Of a stretch of 64,000 bases of DNA, positions 51,716 to 61,508 are shown piece after piece; the stretch's first letter is position 1; the number at the start of each line of letters is the position of its first letter. Source of the DNA: Lysinibacillus sp. PLM2 (GTDB taxonomy: Bacteria > Bacillota > Bacilli > Bacillales_A > Planococcaceae); NCBI GenBank assembly GCA_023168345.1, contig AP025689.1, forward strand, positions 2,106,001 through 2,170,000. Direction: 5' to 3'. Below the pieces are notes generated by a model. It was given only the letters and a program-made list of their open reading frames with translations, was not told the origin of the DNA and did no database searches. Position numbers and translations under genes: made by a program.

Positions 51716-51743
51716 AAACCGCCTCGCGACTCCGAGACGGTTT
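51716..51743 (-). terminator. Intrinsic terminator of argGH
   Basis: AAACCGCCTCG / CGAGACGGTTT with one mismatch and a T run on the minus strand. Confidence 0.75.
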
Positions 51744-51747
51744 ATGT

Positions 51748-51800
51748 AACTTTATATGTTCACGACTCACTAGGAGTGAATCGTTTCCTATAAAGTTTTT
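51748..51800 (+). terminator. Hairpin with plus-strand T tract, no obvious gene
   Basis: AACTTTATA / TATAAAGTT enclosing ACGACTCACT / AGTGAATCGT. The T run (GTTTTTATT) is on the plus strand, yet no plus-strand gene ends here. Confidence 0.5.
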
Positions 51801-51904
51801 ATTATTATCAAGTTACCCTCTGGCTTCTTGATAAAAGATTTGAAAACTATTGAGCATCTCTGTACCACATTAATAGTTGTCATTAAAAAATTAAGGTAGG
51901 AATT

Positions 51905-53275
51905 TTATAAGCACTGCTTTCCTTTTTCGATTTGAAGTCGTACTTGTTCAAAGCCAGTTCCACCAAGAGAATTTCTTCTACTTACAGCTGCTTCTGGTTT
52001 TAAAACTTCATACACATCCTCTTCGATTAGGTCGCTTTCTGCTTTCATATCTTCAAGAGGTAAATCTAGTAAATAAATCCCTCTTTGAATACAAGTAAAC
52101 ACTAATTTCCCAGTAACTTCATGGGCTTCACGGAAAGGCATACCCTTTGTCGCTAAGTAATCAGCAAGTTCTGTTGCATTTGAAAAATCACTATGAACTA
52201 ACTTTTTCAAACGATCCTTATTGATAGTCATCGTGCGAACCATGCCCTCAAAGATTTTTAATGCACCAAGAATTGTATGGACAGTATCAAACATACCTTC
52301 CTTATCCTCTTGCATATCTTTGTTATACGTTAACGGTGTACCCTTCAATACCGTTAACAGTCCCATCAGGTTTCCATATACGCGACCAGTCTTGCCACGA
52401 ATAAGTTCTGCCATATCAGGGTTTTTCTTTTGTGGCATAATGGATGAACCAGTTGAAAAGGCATCATCTAATTCAATAAACTTAAATTCATCAGTTGACC
52501 ATATAATAATCTCTTCTGCAAATCGAGATAAATGTGTCATGAGCAATGCAGAATTTGATAAAAATTCTACGATAAAATCACGATCACTCACTGCATCCAT
52601 TGAATTTGCATACACTTTGCTAAATCCAAGCAACTCTGCAGATTTTTCACGATCAATTGGGAACGTAGTGCCTGCCATGGCACCCGCACCTAATGGCAAT
52701 ATATCAATTCGTTTCATGGATTCGTTAAAACGTTCCTTATCTCGCTCCAACATCCAGAAATATGCCATTAAATGATGAGCAAAACTGATTGGTTGTGCTC
52801 TTTGTAAATGGGTATAACCCGGTGCAATTGTTTCAACGTGCTGTTCAGCTTTTTCTAAAATCGTACGTTGGAATGCTTCGATTAAATCGACCACTTCGAC
52901 TACGCGTTTTTTTAAGAATAAGTGTACATCCGTTGCAACTTGGTCGTTACGGCTACGTCCAGTATGGAGTTTCCCTCCTACTGGACCGATAATATCCGTT
53001 AACATTTTTTCTAGATTTAGATGAATATCTTCGTTCGCAACACTAAACTCAAGCTCTCCAGCCTCTGCTAGAGTTTTCAGCTCATGTAAGCCACCAAGTA
53101 TCTTCTCTACATCTTCAGCAGGTAAGATGCCCTGTGCGCCTAACATTGTTACGTGTGCGACACTTCCTTCGATATCTTCCATTACTAACTGTTGGTCAAA
53201 TCCTATCGACGCCCCGAATTCATCTACCCAGCTTTCCGCTGACTTTTGAAAACGGCCACCCCATAATTTTGTCAT
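51905..53275 (-). CDS. argH: Argininosuccinate lyase
   Basis: 456 residues. Cleaves argininosuccinate to arginine and fumarate, the last step of arginine synthesis. Fumarase/lyase-superfamily signature [12 protein letters not shown] (about 278-289) with the catalytic Ser, T-G-R-S-R-N-D-Q near 109 and H-L-Q-R-A-Q-P (about 156-162). It follows argG by 39 bp on the same strand, with a terminator downstream. Confidence 0.96.
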   Translation of the reverse strand: MTKLWGGRFQKSAESWVDEFGASIGFDQQLVMEDIEGSVAHVTMLGAQGILPAEDVEKILGGLHELKTLAEAGELEFSVANEDIHLNLEKMLTDIIGPVGGKLHTGRSRNDQVATDVHLFLKKRVVEVVDLIEAFQRTILEKAEQHVETIAPGYTHLQRAQPISFAHHLMAYFWMLERDKERFNESMKRIDILPLGAGAMAGTTFPIDREKSAELLGFSKVYANSMDAVSDRDFIVEFLSNSALLMTHLSRFAEEIIIWSTDEFKFIELDDAFSTGSSIMPQKKNPDMAELIRGKTGRVYGNLMGLLTVLKGTPLTYNKDMQEDKEGMFDTVHTILGALKIFEGMVRTMTINKDRLKKLVHSDFSNATELADYLATKGMPFREAHEVTGKLVFTCIQRGIYLLDLPLEDMKAESDLIEEDVYEVLKPEAAVSRRNSLGGTGFEQVRLQIEKGKQCL

Positions 53276-53314
53276 GATGACACCTACTTCTAAGATCCAA
53301 ATTACTTGTGGAAA

Positions 53315-54526
53315 TTATTTTGTTACTTTTTGTGTATTTTTAGCCACTTCAGCAGCTACTACTGTTGGAAGTCCCCATAATTCAATGAAACCAACCGCAG
53401 AGTTATGGTTAAATTTATCTGCTTTTGAATATGTTGCTAACTCCTCAGAGTACAGTGAATTTGGCGATTTACGTCCATCAACAATTGCGTGACCTTTAAA
53501 TAGTTTCACACGAACTGTACCATTTACGTATTTTTGCGTTTCCTTGATAAACGCATCAAGTGCAGTACGGATTGGGTTGAACCATAATCCTTCATAAATC
53601 ACCTCTGAAAGTTTATGCTCAATAATCGGTTTGAAATGGGCTAGTTCTTTTACTAATGTAATATCTTCAAGCTCTTTATGAGCAGTTAAAAGTACTTTTG
53701 CACCTGGGATTTCATATACTTCACGAGATTTAATACCGACTAAACGGTTCTCAACGTGATCGATACGTCCAATACCATGAGCACCTGCAATTTTATTTAG
53801 CTCTTGGATTAAATCTGCAAGTTTCATTTCTTTCCCATTTAGTGAAACTGGTTTACCTTCTACAAATTCAATCTCCACATATTCAGCTACATCAGGAGCA
53901 TTTTCAACTGAAACTGTTAAACCATACGCTTCTTCAGGCGGAGCTACCCAAGGATCTTCCATTACACCCGCTTCATTTGCACGGCCCCAAAGGTTTTGGT
54001 CGATTGAGAATGGAGAATCAATTGTTGCTGGTACAGGTACACCATGTTTTTCAGCATATTCAATTTCTTCATCACGGCTCCAACCCCATTCACGTACTGG
54101 AGCAAGAACTTCTAAGTCCGGATTTAATGCTTTAATTGAAACCTCGAAACGTACTTGGTCATTTCCTTTACCTGTACATCCATGTGCTACAGCATCTGCA
54201 CCTGTTTCATTTGCAATTTCAACTAATTTTTTTGAAATTAATGGACGGCTTAGTGCAGAAACAAGTGGATATTTTTGTTCATACCATGTATGACCTTGTA
54301 AAGAAAGCAGTACATACTCTTCTGCAAACTCGTCTTTAGCATCTACCATATAAGATTCAATAGCACCAACTTGTAGTGCTTTATTTTTTATGAATTCAAG
54401 ATCTTTTCCTTCACCTACATCTAGGCAAACAGCTATTACATCCCAGCCTTGTTCTTTTAACCAAGGGATTGCTACTGAAGTATCAAGACCACCTGAATAT
54501 GCTAATACTACTTTTTTATTTGCCAT
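53315..54526 (-). CDS. argG: Argininosuccinate synthase
   Basis: 403 residues from the ATG at 54526 (the frame is open to 54568, but GGAGG precedes this ATG). ATP-pyrophosphatase P-loop A-Y-S-G-G-L-D-T-S (9-17), [13 protein letters not shown] (about 115-127) and the S-P-N-S-L-Y tail. Joins citrulline and aspartate using ATP. Two TGTATTTTTATA elements upstream are candidate ArgR/AhrC operators. Confidence 0.96.
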   Translation of the reverse strand: MANKKVVLAYSGGLDTSVAIPWLKEQGWDVIAVCLDVGEGKDLEFIKNKALQVGAIESYMVDAKDEFAEEYVLLSLQGHTWYEQKYPLVSALSRPLISKKLVEIANETGADAVAHGCTGKGNDQVRFEVSIKALNPDLEVLAPVREWGWSRDEEIEYAEKHGVPVPATIDSPFSIDQNLWGRANEAGVMEDPWVAPPEEAYGLTVSVENAPDVAEYVEIEFVEGKPVSLNGKEMKLADLIQELNKIAGAHGIGRIDHVENRLVGIKSREVYEIPGAKVLLTAHKELEDITLVKELAHFKPIIEHKLSEVIYEGLWFNPIRTALDAFIKETQKYVNGTVRVKLFKGHAIVDGRKSPNSLYSEELATYSKADKFNHNSAVGFIELWGLPTVVAAEVAKNTQKVTK

Positions 54527-54553
54527 AAAACTTACGCCTCCGTTAACAGTCAA

Positions 54554-54634
54554 TGTATTTTTATACAACTATATAAAACTTTATACATGAATAGTAACAC
54601 GTTATAAAAATAAATACAAGTGTATTTTTATAAA
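54554..54634 (-). promoter_or_regulatory. Candidate ArgR/AhrC operators upstream of argG
   Basis: TGTATTTTTATACA (palindrome-like) at 54554-54567 and TGTATTTTTATAAA at 54621-54634. The second also pairs with TTATAAAAATA at 54602-54612. They resemble ARG boxes in spacing and AT-rich symmetry, but the core TGAAT is missing. Confidence 0.35.
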
Positions 54635-54649
54635 AAATTAACTATTTAA

Positions 54650-54695
54650 AAAACGAGTAGAACCGTTTATTTTCTAAGTGTTAACGTTCTACTCG
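54650..54695 (-). terminator. Intrinsic terminator
   Basis: CGAGTAGAAC / GTTCTACTCG with a 22-base loop and TTTTTT on the minus strand. It ends the YqjQ-like gene. Confidence 0.8.
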
Positions 54696-54703
54696 TTTAC
54701 GTA

Positions 54704-55453
54704 TCATTTTTTATTAAAAAAACCGCTTCCTAACGTTTCAACAAGTCTAGGAGCTACTGCATAAAGCTTGCTTGTAATTCCCATTACTTTTGGCAAATTA
54801 ATTTCTCTTACAGGCTTATCGATACAATTTACGATACATGTTGCGACCTTCTCAGGTTTTAACAAAAATTTTTCAATACTTTTTCGATATGCATTTGTTG
54901 CATCTACCTTTTGTAGAAAAGGAGTATCAATTGGGCCAGGGTAAATTGCAGTTACTTTTACATCAAATGGTGCTAGCTCCATTCGGAGTCCATTTGCAAA
55001 ACCTGTGATGGCATGTTTTGTAGCAGCATAAATACTTGCTTTTCTCGTTGCTACCTTCCCCGCTTGGGAGCCGATAAAAATAACATGACCTTTTTTTCTT
55101 TCTATCATAGATTGAGTAAGTCTTCGGGTCATTAACATTGGTGCACGCACATTGACATCAATCATTTCATTAATATTTTCATCAACTAGATCGAAAGCAT
55201 TTTCGAAAATACCTAGTCCTGCATTCATGATAGCAACATCTATAGGTGGGAGCTTTTTACAAACTCTTTCTATATCATCTATTTTAGTTAAATCTGCTTG
55301 AAAAACATTAGCCCCTAATTTACTTAGCATTTCTAATGATGGTTCATTGCGTCCAGTAGCATAAACAATATGGCCTTTTTTAATACACATTTCCGTAACA
55401 ATTCGCCCAATTCCACTAGTTGCTCCTGTTATAAAGATAACTTTACCATTCAT
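54704..55453 (-). CDS. SDR oxidoreductase, YqjQ-like
   Basis: 249 residues. T-G-A-T-S-G-I-G (10-17), N-A-G-L-G (about 82-86), catalytic Ser in F-I-G-S-Q-A-G and Y-A-A-T-K (about 147-151). It resembles B. subtilis YqjQ, whose gene also lies near yqjP and proI, which supports the name. Gly-Arg-Asn after strand 2 (T-G-R-N-E-P) suggests NADPH use. The substrate is unknown. Monocistronic. Confidence 0.85.
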   Translation of the reverse strand: MNGKVIFITGATSGIGRIVTEMCIKKGHIVYATGRNEPSLEMLSKLGANVFQADLTKIDDIERVCKKLPPIDVAIMNAGLGIFENAFDLVDENINEMIDVNVRAPMLMTRRLTQSMIERKKGHVIFIGSQAGKVATRKASIYAATKHAITGFANGLRMELAPFDVKVTAIYPGPIDTPFLQKVDATNAYRKSIEKFLLKPEKVATCIVNCIDKPVREINLPKVMGITSKLYAVAPRLVETLGSGFFNKK

Positions 55454-55617
55454 TTCATTGCATGTTCCTTTCTGGATTATCTATACTTACATATGTGTTT
55501 ATATTTAATTTATCTTTCTTGTTTATGTATAAATTAATTTATCAAAATCAACAATCAATATTATATTATAAACAGATTCTTAAAATTAGAAAAAAGAGTA
55601 TAGAAAATCTATACCCT

Positions 55618-56055
55618 TTATCCACCTATTAATAATTTATATAGTTCATCTTTCGACTTTAAGAAGTCGTCTAAATTGTATGTGTCTAAAACTGCTAAAT
55701 ATGCCTTTAGTGCTTCATTTAATGCATTTTTCAATTGACAAGCTGGAGAGATTTTACACATATTAGTTTCACTATTAAAACATTCAACTAAGTAAAAATC
55801 TTCTTCAGTTTGCCGTACAACCTGACCAATATTTATCTCTTTAGGATTCATAGCAAGTCGAATCCCACCACCTCGACCGCGGATTGTTTCAATATATCCG
55901 AGTTGACCTAACTCATAAGTTACCTTCATTAAATGGTTTTTTGATATATGATAATTGTCAGCAATTTCTTGTATCGTCGATAATTGTTCGTTACCTTTTA
56001 TACCGAGATATAACAAAACTCTTAATGAATAATCTGTATATAATGTTAAGCGCAT
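55618..56055 (-). CDS. nsrR: Rrf2-family NO sensor, NsrR
   Basis: 145 residues from ATG 56055. Winged helix-turn-helix with Q-E-I-A-D-N-Y-H-I-S-K-N-H-L-M-K (about 29-44). With this start the three cluster cysteines fall at Cys92, Cys100 and Cys106 and Asp8 is in T-D-Y-S, exactly as in the 4Fe-4S NsrR of B. subtilis. It represses hmp and other nitrosative stress genes until NO attacks the cluster. It diverges from hmp, 184 bp away. Confidence 0.92.
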   Translation of the reverse strand: MRLTLYTDYSLRVLLYLGIKGNEQLSTIQEIADNYHISKNHLMKVTYELGQLGYIETIRGRGGGIRLAMNPKEINIGQVVRQTEEDFYLVECFNSETNMCKISPACQLKNALNEALKAYLAVLDTYNLDDFLKSKDELYKLLIGG

Positions 56056-56172
56056 AATGCCACCACACTTTCTTCTGACCATTGTATCATTTTATTACCC
56101 TAATTTTTAGTATTAAAACGTCTATTTTAAAATAGTATTTTATATACTACATTTGTGTCCGATTTGTTAAAG

Positions 56173-56189
56173 ATGTATTTTGAATATTG
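56173..56189 (+). promoter_or_regulatory. Candidate NsrR operator of hmp
   Basis: ATGTATTTTGAATATTG is an imperfect dyad that resembles AT-rich NsrR boxes. It lies 51 bp before the hmp start. The strict consensus is not fully met. Confidence 0.35.
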
Positions 56190-56239
56190 CTTTTAAAGAT
56201 ACTGCGGAGTATAGTGACTTTTGAAAGGACGTGTTTAAA

Positions 56240-57409
56240 TTGTTATCACAACAAACTATCGACGTTATCAAATCAACTGTACCAGTCTTAGAACAACATG
56301 GGGTTACAATTACTAAAACTTTTTACAGCAATATGTTTAAAGCCCATCCTGAATTATTAAATTTATTTAACAGAGCAAATCAACAAAAAGGTCGTCAACA
56401 AACTGCATTAGCAAACACTGTACTAGCGGCTGCTAAATATATCGACAACCTAGAGGCAATCGTGCCAGTAGTTATGCAAATTGCACATAAACACCGCGGA
56501 TTAGGTATATTACCTGAACATTATCCAATTGTTGGAGAAAATTTACTTCGTGCTATTAAGGAAGTACTTGGTGATGCTGCAACTGATGAAATTATCGACG
56601 CTTGGGCGAACGCATATGGTGTAATTGCAGAGGTCTTCATTTCTGTGGAGGAGGATTTATATAAAGCTGCAGAAGCTAGTGGCGGTTGGCGTTTATTCAA
56701 ACCATTTAAAGTATCTAAAAAAGTGGTAGAAAATCAAGAAGTTACATCATTTTATTTAGTACCTGAGGATGGCTCCACTTTACCAGATTTCCAACCAGGT
56801 CAATATATTACAGTTCGTGTAAAAGTACCTGAAGATGAATACACATCCAACCGTCACTATACACTTTCACAGGCTTCAAATTCTAACGAATACCGTATCT
56901 CAGTAAAACGTGAAGACGCATGTGATCCAAAGGGTGTTGTATCGAACTACCTTCATAACAATGTAAATGAAGGCGATTTCATCGATATAAGTGCTCCAGC
57001 TGGCTTATTTACTTTATCAGATAATAACAATCCAGTTCTATTTATAAGTGGTGGTATTGGTGTAACACCATTAAATACAATGCTTCAAGCAATGAAACCT
57101 GAACGTGATGTAACATTTGTTCATACAGCTCGTAATAAAAATGTAATCGCGTTTCAAGAGCAAATTGAAAACAAAGTTAAAGAATTAAAAGGCACATATA
57201 GAGCTTACTACTCAGATTCTGAAGGTTATATTACCAAAGAAGTATTAGCTCCTTACATGAAAGAAAAAACAGAAGTCTATGTATGTGGACCAGCGCCATT
57301 TATGGAAACAGTTATTTCACTATTAAATGAACTAAATGTACCTAAAGAAAATATTCGTTTCGAATTCTTCGGACCTGCTATGACGATTAAGGCACTTGCA
57401 CATGCTTAA
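56240..57409 (+). CDS. hmp: Flavohemoprotein, NO dioxygenase
   Basis: 389 residues from TTG 56240 (M-L-S-Q-Q-T-I), matching the family N-terminus and behind AAAGGA; the frame opens at GTG 56231. A globin domain (1-137) has proximal His85 in I-A-H-K-H, Tyr29 (B10) and Gln53 (E7). An FAD domain has R-H-Y-T-L-S (about 204-209), and an NAD(P) domain has G-G-I-G-V-T-P and Y-V-C-G-P. It converts NO to nitrate. It is divergent from nsrR, its expected repressor. Confidence 0.95.
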   Translation: MLSQQTIDVIKSTVPVLEQHGVTITKTFYSNMFKAHPELLNLFNRANQQKGRQQTALANTVLAAAKYIDNLEAIVPVVMQIAHKHRGLGILPEHYPIVGENLLRAIKEVLGDAATDEIIDAWANAYGVIAEVFISVEEDLYKAAEASGGWRLFKPFKVSKKVVENQEVTSFYLVPEDGSTLPDFQPGQYITVRVKVPEDEYTSNRHYTLSQASNSNEYRISVKREDACDPKGVVSNYLHNNVNEGDFIDISAPAGLFTLSDNNNPVLFISGGIGVTPLNTMLQAMKPERDVTFVHTARNKNVIAFQEQIENKVKELKGTYRAYYSDSEGYITKEVLAPYMKEKTEVYVCGPAPFMETVISLLNELNVPKENIRFEFFGPAMTIKALAHA

Positions 57410-57747
57410 TTTATTCGAATAATTTAGTTTACATTTTCCTAACATAAAGTAAAAATTACAGGCTGGGACAAAAGTAAACTTCGAACAAGTAGACACAAAA
57501 AAGAACAGTAAATATTTGCTCACCGCTTATTTGAAAGTCGTTCATTGGAGAGGAAGGCGGAGAGTGCATCTGTCGCTTCGCTTTCTATGCAAAGCAAAGC
57601 CCTGCGGGATGTAAGAAATAAAGGAACAAATGCTAAGATCGCACTGGATGCGCGAAGCCTGCCTCAGAAACGAACGGTACTATATCAAAAAAGTACAGTC
57701 CACATTTTAAATGGATTGTACTTTGCTCTTTATGTCGACCCTCCTTT
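57410..57747. repeat. Intergenic region with degenerate repeat-like element
   Basis: 338 bp with unusually GC-rich patches (GGAGAGGAAGGCGGAGAG, CCCTGCGGGATGTAAGAA) that resemble the dispersed intergenic repeats of Bacillales chromosomes, starting with GCTGGGACAAAAGTAAAC at 57462. No second copy exists in this window. The frame at 57545-57763 has no ribosome binding site and is probably not a gene. The end (57686-57724) is a terminator. Confidence 0.4.
57686..57724 (-). terminator. Intrinsic terminator
   Basis: AAAGTACAGTCCA / TGGATTGTACTTT with one mismatch and a T run on the minus strand. It ends the MBL-fold gene. Confidence 0.8.
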
Positions 57748-58689
57748 TTATGTTCTTGAATAAATTAAAACATCTTCTACTAACTCAACTTTAACGAATC
57801 CTTCTTGTTCTAAGTAATCTAACTCCCCTATTGTTTTCGATAAAGTTAATCCAAGCTCTGATTTATATAGAGACGCATATAATTTTTGTGTTACCTCATA
57901 TACTGTTTTAGGTTCAGTTAAAATATCATAAGCCTGTTTTGCGCGCATATGATCTCTTTTAATTCTAAAATCAATTAATTCATTCGCGTTTTCAATTTCA
58001 TTACCGTGGCCAGTATATAATCTACTTACGTTTAAATTCTTTAATAGTGTTAAAGAACTATGATACTGTAGAAGCGTTTTAGGTCGATCCATAGTAAGAT
58101 CAATCGGCGGTTCAATTAAAGGATTCGAAGAGATAGCTTCTAACAATAAATCTCCACCAATTGCCGTGCTCGTATTTTCATCTACAAAAATCAAGTGACC
58201 TTGGGCATGACCAGGTGTGTACAACGCCTTTAACCCTGGATGTCCAGGTACTTCATCACCATCTTGAATAAAATGAGTTAAAGGTGTAGTACCTAAAAAT
58301 TCAAGTTCCCCGCGAATTTGCAACATTTTTTCAATATAACGTTCAGGTACTGCTTGTTGCATCATATGATATTGATAAAATTGATTTCTATATTCAAGAA
58401 ACTCCGGTATTTGTCGTAGCCAATGGTCCACATACTCATGGGCTAAAATATTTGCTTTTGGAAATGCATCAATCCATCCAGCATGGTCAGGATGTTGGTG
58501 TGTTAAAATGACTTGCTCGATATCTTTTATATCATAGCCAGCAGCACGGATTCCCGTTTTCAATGCATCATAAGCCTCAGGTGTCTTTGGTCCTGCATCA
58601 AATAATGATAATGCTTCTCCTTTTACTAAAAATACATTGACATCTCCAACAGGAAATGGTGTTGGCAATATAATTTTATGTATATTCAT
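57748..58689 (-). CDS. MBL-fold metallo-hydrolase, YqjP-like
   Basis: 313 residues. Metallo-beta-lactamase fold: T-H-Q-H-P-D-H (63-69) supplies four metal ligands, T-P-G-H-A-Q-G-H near 177 the next His, G-G-D-L-L the bridging Asp and T-G-H-G-N the last His. The C-terminal part (about 245-313) looks like a small winged-helix tail. It corresponds to B. subtilis yqjP beside proI. The substrate is unknown. GGGGG ribosome binding site. Confidence 0.87.
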   Translation of the reverse strand: MNIHKIILPTPFPVGDVNVFLVKGEALSLFDAGPKTPEAYDALKTGIRAAGYDIKDIEQVILTHQHPDHAGWIDAFPKANILAHEYVDHWLRQIPEFLEYRNQFYQYHMMQQAVPERYIEKMLQIRGELEFLGTTPLTHFIQDGDEVPGHPGLKALYTPGHAQGHLIFVDENTSTAIGGDLLLEAISSNPLIEPPIDLTMDRPKTLLQYHSSLTLLKNLNVSRLYTGHGNEIENANELIDFRIKRDHMRAKQAYDILTEPKTVYEVTQKLYASLYKSELGLTLSKTIGELDYLEQEGFVKVELVEDVLIYSRT

Positions 58690-58789
58690 TAATTATCCCC
58701 CTAAGTGAAAATAAATAAATTATTTTAAAAAATGAATCACTATTCATTACATTTTACTTCTTTTTTCTAATTTCGTCTATGTAACAGAG

Positions 58790-58818
58790 TTGACATATTC
58801 TCGTATAGTGCATATAAT
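58790..58818 (+). promoter_or_regulatory. Consensus SigA promoter of proC
   Basis: TTGACA at 58790-58795, 17-base spacer, TATAAT at 58813-58818. A perfect match to consensus, directly before the T-box leader. Confidence 0.85.
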
Positions 58819-58824
58819 TTTCAT

Positions 58825-59071
58825 TATTCTTAATATTAAAAATGTAATGATGAAGCCGAGTAAATGATTTGATGGTTTAAGAGAGTGCTATGTTTGGTGT
58901 GAATAGCATAACCCGCTCAATTCATTGAACCTACTTCTGAACAGTCATGACAACATGACCGTAGCCTTGCGATAAAAGGAATTGAGTTGTGCTTGTGTGG
59001 CAAACTAAGGTGGTACCGCGGAAACTATATGCGTTTTTCGTCCTTAATTAAGGATGGAAAACGCATTTTTA
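58825..59071 (+). ncRNA. T-box leader, proline-type, upstream of proC
   Basis: AGAGAG bulge near 58880, specifier loop GAACCTACTTC with CCT at 58930-58932 (proline), T-box core AGGTGGTACCGCG at 59008-59020. The terminator hairpin TGCGTTTTTCGTCCTTA / TAAGGATGGAAAACGCA and T run end about 59071. It shares specifier loop and core with the proBA leader. Confidence 0.93.
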
Positions 59072-59114
59072 TTTGTTATGAACTTAACACATATATTGAA
59101 ACGGAGGGATATGG

Positions 59115-59921
59115 ATGGAAAAAGTAGTTTTTGTTGGAGCAGGATCAATGGCTGAGGCAATGATTCAGGGGTGGATTGAACAAAAAGTGGTGAATGCAAC
59201 ACAAATTTATATAACAAATCGGTCAAATTACGAGAGACTTGATGAATTAAGTTTAAAATATGGCGTTCATATATTACAAAACCGAGAAGAAATTTTTCAT
59301 GCAGATATCATCGTTTTAGCAGTGAAACCAAAGGATGGAAAAGTTGCTATGGAATCGATTTCTCCATTTATTGCACAGGATACTCCAGTATTATCTGTAA
59401 TGGCTGGGATATCAATTAGTTCAATTACAAGTTTATTAGGAAATAGACCAATTGCGCGTGTTATGCCAAATACATCAGCAACTATTGGGATGTCAGCGAG
59501 CGGTGTTGCATTTAATGAAGATGTAAATGAAAGCTTAAAAAAACAATACTTAGAAATGCTAGATGCGATTGGCATTGTTATTGAAGTAGAGGAAGAAAAA
59601 TTACATGCCGTTACTGCTCTATCTGGAAGCGGTCCAGCTTACCTATATTATCTTCTTGAGGCTTGGGAAAAGGTAGGAACAGAATTCGGCTTATCAAAAG
59701 AGACCGTCAGAAAATTAATGGTTCAAACAATCGCAGGGTCAGCTGCTATGTTACAGCAAATAAAAGAAGAGCCTGATGTTTTACGAAAAAAAGTAACAAG
59801 TCCAGGAGGAACAACGGAAGCTGGAATTCAAGCGTTAGAAAGTCATCATTTCAATGAAGCCGTTTATCACTGTATTAAAAGTGCAGAAGCAAGATCTAGA
59901 GAACTAGCAAAGGGCGAGTAA
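59115..59921 (+). CDS. proC: Pyrroline-5-carboxylate reductase
   Basis: 268 residues. Final step of proline synthesis. N-terminal Rossmann motif V-G-A-G-S-M-A-E-A-M (6-15), V-L-A-V-K-P (about 67-72), and the C-terminal signature T-A-L-S-G-S-G-P-A-Y and V-T-S-P-G-G-T-T-E-A-G. Corresponds to proI (yqjO) by synteny. T-box control and a perfect promoter match proBA, so both loci answer to tRNA-Pro charging. ATG behind GGAGGG. Confidence 0.95.
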   Translation: MEKVVFVGAGSMAEAMIQGWIEQKVVNATQIYITNRSNYERLDELSLKYGVHILQNREEIFHADIIVLAVKPKDGKVAMESISPFIAQDTPVLSVMAGISISSITSLLGNRPIARVMPNTSATIGMSASGVAFNEDVNESLKKQYLEMLDAIGIVIEVEEEKLHAVTALSGSGPAYLYYLLEAWEKVGTEFGLSKETVRKLMVQTIAGSAAMLQQIKEEPDVLRKKVTSPGGTTEAGIQALESHHFNEAVYHCIKSAEARSRELAKGE

Positions 59922-60038
59922 TTTAGTCTTTTTTCGCCTTTTCATTACACACCTTCTCTTCCCTAGAGCAAACTTTTTCCATAAGAGCTTATTTTTCTGT
60001 AAGATAAGAGAGAAGCAATTTTGAAAGGAGTTTGTACC

Positions 60039-61058
60039 ATGGTAAAACTTTTTGAACCTTTTACTTTAAGAAATATAGAGCTTAAAAATCGCATTGTAAT
60101 GTCCCCTATGTGCATGTATCAAGCAAAGGATGACGGCTTTGCGAATGATTTTCATTTTGTTCATTATACATCAAGAGCAATCGGTCAGGTTGGACTTATT
60201 ATCCTAGAAGCCACTGCAGTTGTTCCAGAAGGTCGAATTACAAATAAAGACTTAGGAATTTGGAGCGATGAACATATTGAAAACCTGACAAAAATTGTAT
60301 CCAATTTAAAGGCTTATGGTACAAAAGCTGGAATTCAGCTTGCTCATGCAGGAAGAAAAGCAACAGTTGATGACGATATATATGCCCCATCATCTATTGC
60401 CTTTAGTGATATGTATAAAACGCCTTTAGAAATGTCAAAAGAAGATATAAAAGATGTTGTTTCGGCGTTTAAAGAAGCAGCACAACGAGCTATTAAAGCT
60501 GGTTTTGATGTTTTAGAAATTCATGGAGCACATGGTTACTTAATTAATGAGTTTTTATCTCCATTAACAAACCAAAGAACAGATGAATATGGTGGTTCTA
60601 TTGAAAATCGATATCGTATACTTAGAGAGGTAATTGATGCAGTTCGTTCGATTTGGAATGGTCCCCTTCTAGTTCGTATATCTGCAAATGAATATGCTGA
60701 AGGTGGTTTAACACCGGAGGATTATATACAATTTGCATTATGGATGAAGGCACAAGATGTTGATTTAATTGATGTAAGTTCTGGCGGTGTTGTATCCGTT
60801 CCAGTTTCATCCTATCCACTTTATCAGGTTCCTTTTTCTGAAATTATAAAACAAGAAGCAAACATTGCAACTGGGGCAGTTGGGATTATTACAAATGGAA
60901 AAGATGCTGAAGCTATTTTACAGGAGCAAAAGGCAGATTTAATCTTTATCGGACGAGAACTTTTAAGAAATCCCCATTTCCCTTACACTGCAGCAACAGA
61001 ATTAGGGGTAACAATTGAAGCGCCAAATGATTCATATCATAGAGGTTGGCGTTTTTAA
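60039..61058 (+). CDS. namA: NADPH dehydrogenase (old yellow enzyme) NamA
   Basis: 339 residues from ATG 60039 behind AAAGGAG (frame opens at 60021). FMN TIM barrel of the OYE family: [11 protein letters not shown] (about 18-28, including the redox-tuning Cys of the YqjM branch), Q-L-A-H-A-G-R-K near 101-108, [16 protein letters not shown]. Reduces activated C=C bonds and nitro compounds with NADPH. B. subtilis yqjM lies in the same neighbourhood. Confidence 0.94.
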   Translation: MVKLFEPFTLRNIELKNRIVMSPMCMYQAKDDGFANDFHFVHYTSRAIGQVGLIILEATAVVPEGRITNKDLGIWSDEHIENLTKIVSNLKAYGTKAGIQLAHAGRKATVDDDIYAPSSIAFSDMYKTPLEMSKEDIKDVVSAFKEAAQRAIKAGFDVLEIHGAHGYLINEFLSPLTNQRTDEYGGSIENRYRILREVIDAVRSIWNGPLLVRISANEYAEGGLTPEDYIQFALWMKAQDVDLIDVSSGGVVSVPVSSYPLYQVPFSEIIKQEANIATGAVGIITNGKDAEAILQEQKADLIFIGRELLRNPHFPYTAATELGVTIEAPNDSYHRGWRF

Positions 61059-61071
61059 GGAAATAAAACCG

Positions 61072-61119
61072 CGCGTGATAGATAGAGCTTTCATTAACTA
61101 TCTACTCACGCGTTTTTTT
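61072..61119 (+). terminator. Intrinsic terminator of namA
   Basis: CGCGTGATAGATAG / CTATCTACTCACGCG and seven T, 14 bp past the stop. Confidence 0.9.
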
Positions 61120-61122
61120 ATA

Positions 61123-61353
61123 TTAAAGCGTACCTTCCTTTATTCGTTTCACTATTGAATATGTAGTGAACATAGCCATAGGTCCAAGAACCACAGTAAT
61201 GATAATCCAAATATTCAAAGCATTTGCAGCTTGTAAACCCTCGAAATTCGTTATGATATAAACGATTAAGCCAAATAATAGTAGATAACTTAAAACATTT
61301 GGAAATATTACAAGCAATCGCAATACAGCGGGACTTATTTTTGGTTGATTCAT
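61123..61353 (-). CDS. Small two-helix membrane protein
   Basis: 76 residues. Two membrane helices (about 13-33 and 45-65) and a basic tail (V-K-R-I-K-E-G-T-L). Not recognised beyond that. It converges on namA and is separated from it by the terminator at 61072. Upstream on the same strand is rnz, 155 bp away with its own terminator. AGGGGTG ribosome binding site. Confidence 0.6.
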   Translation of the reverse strand: MNQPKISPAVLRLLVIFPNVLSYLLLFGLIVYIITNFEGLQAANALNIWIIITVVLGPMAMFTTYSIVKRIKEGTL

Positions 61354-61437
61354 TTGACCACCCCTTATAAATTCTCTATCACACTATTATTTTACTCGTT
61401 TATTCTACTATTTTCTACACACAAATATACTCTTATA

Positions 61438-61484
61438 AAAAAAGCACCTTCTAATATTAGAATTGTTTCTAATAATGGAGGTGC
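61438..61484 (-). terminator. Intrinsic terminator of rnz
   Basis: GCACCT / AGGTGC enclosing ATTAGAA / TTTCTAAT, followed by a long T run on the minus strand. Confidence 0.85.
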
Positions 61485-61508
61485 ACCTAAAAATATATTT
61501 GTTCTATT

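Larger units (their letters stand above)
51594..51904. other. Intergenic region with two hairpins
   Basis: 311 bp between argH and the SLH-NHL gene. It holds the argH terminator (51716-51743) and a second hairpin (51748-51800). No coding frame is seen. Confidence 0.45.

Noticed and set aside
52221-52775. 184-codon plus-strand frame inside argH
   Set aside because: It is antisense to a highly conserved gene with no ribosome binding site.
57545-57763. 72-codon frame after hmp
   Set aside because: It lies in a repeat-like GC-rich stretch, runs through a terminator hairpin and into the opposing yqjP gene, and has no ribosome binding site.
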